A stretch of DNA of 64,000 nt from contig NC_059368.1 in NCBI RefSeq assembly GCF_019703515.2, forward strand, positions 28,823,289 through 28,887,288, in the 5' to 3' direction. Positions 57,661 to 64,000 of this stretch are shown here, in pieces. The notes beneath the pieces were generated by a model. The model saw only the letters and a list, made by a program, of their open reading frames with translations. It did not search any database and was not told the origin of the DNA. Both the position numbers and the translations under genes were made by a program. Position 1 is the first letter of the stretch, and each line of letters begins with the position of its first letter. The DNA is from Myxocyprinus asiaticus (taxonomy: Eukaryota; Chordata; Actinopteri; Cypriniformes; Catostomidae).

Positions 57661-59213
57661 TTAACAAGGTTGACAAAAAATGGCTAAAATTCTTGAACAA
57701 AACAAAAATACATAAATAAAAATAATTAGAGTTTTTTGTAGAACGTCATAAGATTTTATCATTTGGTCTGACCTATCAACACCACCCATGTTTTTGTTAT
57801 AACCGCTGATGACAGTGGGCTGGAGGGCTACTTCTTTTGTCCAGTCGCCATCATTTTTTACAAACCTAGTAATTTCGGTTGAGCCATTCGCATTGTGGAA
57901 ATTGGAGAGGCATGTAACTGCACGCATGTCCTCCCACTGAATTACAAGTATATTCCCCTCAATCCTACACCACCTCATATCCCCACGAGCTGTCTTGCGT
58001 TCCCATCTTTTGATGTCTTTAAATTCTGCAGGAAACAGTTTACGATTCACCCTGCATGTCCCACAGGCATTAATTCCCATTTCTAAAAACATAACCATAA
58101 GAGCTGGGGACATGTAAAAGTTGTCAAACCAAACATTGTGGCCCTGGTCTTTGAATGGCTGCAGTAACGATTCAACTACTTTGATGGCCAAGTCAGTGAC
58201 ACACCCATCATGACTACCTGTGTAAACATTAAAGTCGAGAGTATACCCCGAGTCTGATGTTGCAATTACCCATAATTTAAAACCCCATAGAGTAGGCTTG
58301 CCCTTCATGTATTGTTTAAATCCTGACCGAGCTTTAGATTTGACCATACGTTCATCTATTGCGAGATTTCGTTTAGGCTGAAAGAGCTGCTGGCATTTTT
58401 GTTTGAGGTGGTCCATAAGATAATGCAACTCCCTAAGGCGATCCTGATTATCCTCTGTGGTAGGGTTTACAACATGTAGAGCTGCTAAAAGAGCCTTGTA
58501 GCGGTCACACGACATAAATCCCCTCGCCCACGAGCCCTGAAGTGACTTGGTTCCCCAATGACGATGGGAATCAGGGAGAATTGAAAACCCCATGTAAATG
58601 AGCAATCCAAGAAATTTGTAAAATTCATCGGGGGTCACATCCATCCAAGCTCCTTGGTAGCTGGAATATGACGGACAGTTTAGGATGAGCTCCCACCCCT
58701 GACAGTTTGTAAAGCTGCATATCTAAGCAACTACAGCCTGAGTAAAAAACTGTATGAAAAAGTCAATTTCTCGTAACATCATATTGGAGGTTGACCGCAC
58801 AGCCTGACACATGCTACCTAAGTCAATACTAAATGGACGGCTAGGCTTAAATGGGAGAGGTTTTGGTGCCTGTGAATCAATGTCAGAGTACGAGGAATAA
58901 GAAACAGAGTCAGGGAAGCATTTACACTTTCTAGCCGACTTGGGACCTGTGCGAGAATGGCTAGCCATACCCAAAATAATAAGAGTAACAGTGTTAGTGT
59001 TAGTGTTACTGTGAGTATCAGTCATATGAGAAATGGAAACAAAAAATACATACACATTCATACATACCCAGTTGATGGTCTTGGCTGGGGATCAGGGTCC
59101 ATCTCATCCTCCATCTCCTCGTGGTCCGGGTCTTCCTGCAGTAGTTCCTGGTCCAGCAGATCTTCCTCCTGTGTGCTCATGCCCTCAAAAGCAGGGAGCC
59201 ATAATCTTTCCAT
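57661..59213 (-). pseudogene. piggyBac transposase, one premature stop, C-terminus missing
   Basis: Exon 1 (59213-59068) encodes an acidic start, MERLWLPAFEGM, then EEDLLDQELLQEDPDHEE. A GTATGT donor at 59067 and an AG acceptor at 58961 keep the phase and give an intron of 107 bases. Exon 2 runs to 57661: PLPFKPSRPFSIDLG, MLREIDFFIQFFTQAVVA, then TAG (58725-58723, probably a former Gln codon), and CSFTNCQGWELILNCPSYSS. In the body the catalytic Asp residues are all present in NLAIDERMVKSK, HNVWFDNFYMSP and NMGGVDRSDQM. Homology stops after MIKSYDVLQKT; the usual C-terminus and Cys-rich finger are replaced by unrelated AT-rich readthrough. Confidence 0.8.
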
Positions 59214-59667
59214 CTCTACAACAGAAAAAGTACACAATTGGCAGCCAGCAGTGTGTTCTTCACAAATCCATACACTGAATAGTCACCAAAGGCTTGCAGA
59301 CTAAGCAGAATGTCCAACTGCAGACAGCCCTATCACATTTTCTTTGTGAACAGGAAGATACACACAATCTAAAATCATGTCTGTGTGATGGATTGGTAAG
59401 GCTATCTGCTAAATTATAGAAAGATACAGTATCTACCATTTTTTTTATTACATGGGAAAATCAACAAGCTAGATAACTTATCTAACTAGCAGGCCAGTTT
59501 CCAGGCAGGTCTGAACAGTGTCAAAAAAAAAGAAGGTCTGAACAGCGTCTGCTCTTTGCCTCACATTACTTCAGGCGGATTTTTCACAAGTGACAAAATT
59601 GGCAAAAAAAAGTTACTGATATTTAGTTAAAAATGTACATAGTATTGCTAGTTAATGTTTATTTAGC

Positions 59668-59938
59668 AAGTTTCACAGAAACTGGCAAAAAAAAAACAAA
59701 AAAAGGAGGCTCGCCGATGACGGTCACATTTTTTTCCAGAAAAAAAAAAAAAAAACTAGCTAGCACAATAAATGCTTTGTAACTAAAAAGGTTTGACTGT
59801 CTTTCACAGAAATTTGCTTAAAAATAGAGGCTAGCTGCCTGTCCGATGAACGCCGACAGTCATGTAATTTTTTCCAGAAATAACTAGCGTTACTCCTACA
59901 AATAAATGCTTCGTAACTAAAACGTTTTGACTTTCAAT
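59668..59938. repeat. Tandem duplication, two units of about 130 bp
   Basis: Both units contain TTTCACAGAAA, a GCCGATGACGG / CCGATGAACGCCGACAGTCA block, TTTTTTCCAGAAA, AACTAGC and AATGCTT(T/C)GTAACTAAAA, then TTTTGACT. Divergence shows that the duplication is old. Confidence 0.7.
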
Positions 59939-60443
59939 AGACAATATTGACAACACATATTAAATAACTTGTCTTGCCTCGAAAGATCTCCTCAGTTTTC
60001 AATTTGAAGCAGTAAGTCCAACACTGGAGGGAATCTCTCGGGATATCCTCTCTAGCTCCGCTCAGGCTAATGGAGGTTGACGATGATGATGTTACATTTA
60101 TTATTCACGCCCAGTAACCCCTTAACCAATCATATGTGATTTTTGCTTATATTGTCATGAGTATCTGGCAGTTTTCAGAAATAAAATCGGTGATTGGACG
60201 GTGAAGATATTGAGACAGGAACCATGGGAATAATTGTTCCCAAATTTGAACCCTCCGGCTGGAAAGGGTTAAAGCCTGTAGAATGATTTTCATGTGAAGG
60301 GAGCGGGTCACTTTTGCCGGGAAAATCCAAAGGATGTGATGTTTATGCATGCTCCCAAGAGCCTTGCCTCAGACAGTAATAGCTTCTCTTCCGCTATTCA
60401 TCAGCGACAACAAACTGCAACACTAGGTAACATTATCTTAGAG

Positions 60444-60680
60444 ATGGAATCCAGCAAATGTCCGGCTCCCAGCACAACACCGACTCCTACACAAACTCTG
60501 AGTAAGCCCAAAATAAAAAAAACATTTATCTACTGAATCCAGTCTGGCTAAGCGGAAACGTGATAATGGTCGAATGAAAACTAGAGTGAACATCAGCAGG
60601 GCATTTGATTCTTGGAGCGACCTTCGTTCGGTTTTGGGGATCAAAACCGACCCTGAATTGGTGTTCTTCTTATTGGACAG
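60444..60680 (+). pseudogene. Orphan first exon of a fish multicopy gene (family unnamed)
   Basis: The ATG at 60444 opens MESSKCPAPSTTPTPTQTLS and KPKIKKTFIY, then stops. After a two-base loss the next frame reads ESSLAKRKRDNGRMKTRVNI and AFDSWSDLRSVLGIKTDPEL, then VFFLLDR, ending at a good splice donor GTAAGC (60681). I recall this basic, Pro/Thr-led module as the N-terminus of multicopy fish proteins, probably transposon-linked. No downstream exon is identified, and function is unknown. The frameshift argues for a pseudogene. Confidence 0.45.
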
Positions 60681-60681
60681 G

Positions 60682-62032
60682 TAAGCTTACATAACTGCAA
60701 AGTATGTGAAATATAGTGCCATAAGGATTGATCTGTGTAATTTTAGCTAACTTGATCTTGCCTGCACAGTAACTGTCATAATCAATGTTAATCTGTAATT
60801 ATTCAGCAAGGTAAACAACAATAGCACATGAAATGAATGCTAGACAATGTTCAAGATAATGCAAAACAACCCATTCATTAGTGTAACGTAACTTGGTTAT
60901 ACAGAAAATATATACATTCTATTATTATAAAACAATAGCGCATCGATATTTCAAAATGACAGTTGTGATGGAATCACATCAATACTGAATTGTGTCAACA
61001 TATTTATAATGTACAGTCTATTTTATAACAGCTACTGTCATCATCCACCAAATTTAACTAACAGCTATTGTTAAAGCTGGTTAGCTAGCTAACGCTGACA
61101 TAGGCTATCATATAAATGCAGTCAATGTATCACGTAAAGAAAAGTGATTTCAAACTACAGTCTTGCATAGTCAGACCTATATCCACACTTTGTTTTAGCC
61201 CTGTTCCAGTACTGGAGAGTCAAATATAATATACAGTCTCAAAGTTTGTAGTAAAACAATCATAACTGTGTCATTTTAATAATGCCATCTCATCTGTCAG
61301 CATGATGCCAGTGAATCAAGTTGTCTCTTTTTACGTTACGTCATTGATTTGTCTGATGCTCACTCGCTCGCGTCCCTATGGAGTGTGTGCATGAGCGGGA
61401 GCACAAGCAACAGTTAGTTGGCTGCAGTTCACTTAATGGCCACAGGTGTCATTAATAACAAGGGGTTCTGAATCTAACATACCGCACCTTTAATTATTAA
61501 ATAAAAATGATTGGCATAATTGTTTGGATATGGTATAGTCTTTTTTATTATTTCTCAAAAAAGCAAAGATGTGTTTAAAAATATTATAAATATTTGAAAA
61601 GATTTTGGCCACCAAACAAAAGTGACTGTGGTGTAACCAGCATGCAGATAGCCATTTTGTTGTCATGTGACAAGAAAACTATAGAACAGAAAGGACCCCT
61701 TTAGACACTCATGACTATGTGTGAAGTTTTTAATGAAAAGGCACGTTTTGTTCTGGTCAAACCCTTAGAAGGTTTCTTCAGATGACTCAATTTATGATAT
61801 CTGATTATACTTTTTACCTTGACATAAGTTTGAAAACTTTCTTGAAAATAGTTGTCAAGTTGTACATGTACACTCGTGTATTTAAGATCAAGAAAAGTAT
61901 TATAATACAATAAGTAATATACTAATATGAGTATTATATTTAGCACTTGACATTTGAGTTGTTAAATACTTTTTTTTTTTTTTTTTTTTGAAGGAAATGC
62001 TACAAGCGTGTCAAAAATTAAAATTAGATTAC
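60682..62032. other. No gene recognised
   Basis: AT-rich DNA. The segment 61270-61494 (ending CATACCGCACCTTTAA) looks like the end of a dispersed fish repeat and may be the 3' side of whatever carries the orphan exon. A T tract lies at 61970-61989. Confidence 0.4.
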
Positions 62033-62497
62033 TGTTACAGATTCAATCCACACAAGCTTTAGTTTTTGAAACCAGGTGCGAGAGTATTTAATGAGACACA
62101 CAGGATTTACAGGATATGCACAGTGAGATCAAAACACAGATGAGATGACACAGGTAAGTAGACATCTCGGGATGATGAAGGAACAGCAAGGTAAGTATCC
62201 AGGTAATATTGTCCACAGAACTTAAGAGGAAGAATCAGGTAGAGAAACTTGGTTACAATAAACAATCAACAAGGTAAATCTGCAGGCTTAGAGTAATTTA
62301 AATTAACACTGCATGGGATCAGCACAGTCAAACTATAGTCCTTAGTGTGTGAGACTTGATGGTGAACTGATGTGAAAGTGGCCTATTTAAGCAATCCTTG
62401 ATGAGCGAGCTGATTGAGTGCAGGTGTGGTGAATTAGAAATCGGGTGAAGAGGAGCGGAACACTGAGGGAGGTGGAGATCCCGAGGGAGGCATGACA
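62033..62497 (-). mobile_element. Probable solo LTR
   Basis: Read on the minus strand it starts TGTCATGCCTCCCTCGGGAT and ends TGTAACA, with a TTAAATAGG-type TATA box about 100 bases in (near 62392-62380). Flanking 5-mers ATTAC (62028-62032) and TTTAC (62498-62502) match at four of five positions. No internal region or second LTR is present, as left by LTR-LTR recombination. Confidence 0.55.
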
Positions 62498-62502
62498 TTT
62501 AC

Positions 62503-64000
62503 GTTTCAAAACAGTTTTCAAATTTCTATGGTAGATTTTAAGAAGATTTCTCCTTTTTAACATCTTGGACATATACTTATTTGTCAATGACCCACATTCA
62601 AAATATTAAAGCTTTCAATTAAAATGCCTGTTGGTGCTGTTCCATGATTAAGCAGAACATGGTGTGGGAGGTGAAAAGAGACATGCATCTGTGGTAAAAT
62701 GAAAAAAAATAAAATAAAAATAAAATAAACCCTCTTCAACAGCTCCATACTCTTTATTGTAAAAAAAAAAAAAAAAGAAAAAGAAAAAAAGAAAGAAAGA
62801 AAAAAAAAAAGAAAAAGAAAAGATGCCTTAACCCAAAAAATCCAAGTCCTGGGCTAGCAAAGCTCTGTTGTTGAAAGTCTATTGTGTGCTCAGCGGGGGC
62901 AGCCCCCCCCCCCCCCACTTCACTACTTAAGCTCTATTAGGCTTCATTAGGGGAGTGAGGGAATATAATTAATTTTTGTTACAACTTATATTTATATTTC
63001 ATATTTATTGGTTTTACATGTGTTTAGAGTAGGTCTACTGTTTGTAATTACAAAAATGACATAGTTTGTTTTATAGAAATCATGTTACATCTAACCATAG
63101 TAGTGAAGAAGATCCATGCTTCCATGTGTTTACTATGGTCTTATTACAAATACTACTGTTAAAACTACAAAAATATATAATTAATGAATAAATTAACATT
63201 TTCAAAAAGGCAGATGTAAAATATATGTACAATATCACTTTTATTATTAGCTTCTGTCTTCGCATTTTCATTGTATAGGCCCCAGATATAACCCTCCATC
63301 TGCTTGACTTCAAGAAACGCAAGGTTTGGTCTCACATTCATGATGCATAAGCTTGCTGAATTTATTAACACAACTTTAAAATTATGCAATGCATCGAAGT
63401 TGCATTGAGCAAATTAAGCAAATAACACAAATATTGAGTTTTGTGTTTTGTTTTTCTCTCTTTTCTTTTTTTTTTTTTTTTTTTTTTTTTTTTGGAACAA
63501 CAAAGTCTCCGCTTTCAAATTATGTCACATGTGGTGGCTGAGGTAAGGGAATGAAGTAGGGGGGCGTTTATCAAGAAAAGGTTGAGAACCACTGAAAAAA
63601 AACTATCACAAACAACAAATATTATTATATTAAAAATGTTAAAGGTGCACTCCTGTTACTCCTGATGAAATGAATAAAAATAAAAAATAAAATAAAAATA
63701 TGTATAAAATTATGACCATTCCCATGAGATGAAGGCTCCAGTAATATCAGTAACCTTGTAAATGCTGTTTTACTCTACTTGGAGAAGGACCCCTTAATGG
63801 TGGCTGCCATGTTAGAATCACATGATCAGCCAAATACTATGCGCATAATCTCAGTTATTGCCCTTTTAATGGACACTTTTACTCATGGATTAAGTTAATC
63901 ATGACTGACTGTGAACACTAAATTTCTACAATGGCATCTGTGACTGAAAACTTTTGTGTTTGAATGATGCTGCATCCACACCACTTGGTGTCAGTGTGAG
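62503..64000. other. No gene recognised; low-complexity tracts
   Basis: Contains A-rich tracts at 62761-62820, a C tract at 62907-62919, a T tract at 63467-63493 and AT-rich spacer. Frames below 81 codons have no recognisable domain. Confidence 0.5.

Larger units (their letters stand above)
57661..60272 (-). mobile_element. piggyBac element, 3' truncated
   Basis: On the minus strand, TTAA at 60272-60269 is followed by CCCTTTCCAGCCGGAGGG, a piggyBac-like terminus. Then come a long 5' non-coding part with a duplicated segment (59668-59938), a short first exon, a 107-base intron and the transposase body down to about 57740. No matching opposite terminus was found at the low-coordinate side, so the 3' end seems lost. 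Confidence 0.7.

Overview
The window reads as repeat-rich, intergenic (or possibly intronic) nuclear DNA of a teleost fish, most likely a cyprinid. The reasons are the mix of DIRS-type tyrosine-recombinase retrotransposons, Sleeping-Beauty-like and other Tc1 elements, a Harbinger element carrying only its Myb-like gene, piggyBac, Gmr1-like Gypsy, tRNA-derived SINEs and the TTAA-flanked palindromic MITEs that are typical of zebrafish and carp relatives. I found no convincing host protein-coding gene, rRNA, snRNA or free-standing tRNA. Every recognisable coding region belongs to a mobile element and nearly all are broken by stops, frameshifts or deletions.

Layout. 1-1466: a DIRS element (family A, copy 1) on the minus strand, running off the window. 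3201-6427: a 3.2 kb hAT-like element with a perfect 8-bp target duplication, holding a second hAT-like element (3666-6003), which in turn holds two palindromic TTAA MITEs. 9431-12231: DIRS-A copy 2, without pol. 12979-13172: a V-type SINE. 13345-13760: a Tc1 fossil. 14200-22450: a second DIRS-order family (B) on the minus strand (gag, RT, RNase H, tyrosine recombinase). Its gag is split by a Gmr1-like Gypsy element (17984-22062), which is itself interrupted by an AT-rich block (19520-20940). 26915-27350: a SINE. 27644-30678: a cryptic DNA transposon with ~120-bp inverted repeats, interrupted by a Tc1 element (27782-29366). 31950-36801 and 40208-46240: DIRS-A copies 3 and 4, with a Harbinger element between them (38635-40018). 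46.3-53.3 kb: MITEs, a CA repeat, a perfect 24-bp hairpin, a SINE and a long palindromic MITE. 53335-55768: a non-autonomous LTR element whose 3' LTR is split by a Tc1 element. 57661-60272: a piggyBac gene with one premature stop. 60444-60680: an orphan exon. 62033-62497: a solo LTR.

How the parts fit together. The nesting gives relative ages. DIRS-B is older than the Gypsy inside it; the cryptic transposon and the LTR element are each older than the Tc1 inside them; the outer hAT is older than its inner hAT. The four DIRS-A copies show the full architecture of that order: inverted terminal repeats with an internal promoter, gag, RT-RNase H, an overlapping recombinase frame, and an internal complementary region (ICR) just before the right repeat. 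In copies 2, 3 and 4 the ICR carries the same private variants as that copy's own termini, as expected if the termini are rebuilt from the ICR through a circular intermediate.

Limits. All family assignments come from reading motifs and repeats by eye. Boundaries called from target duplications are reliable; those marked approximate are not.
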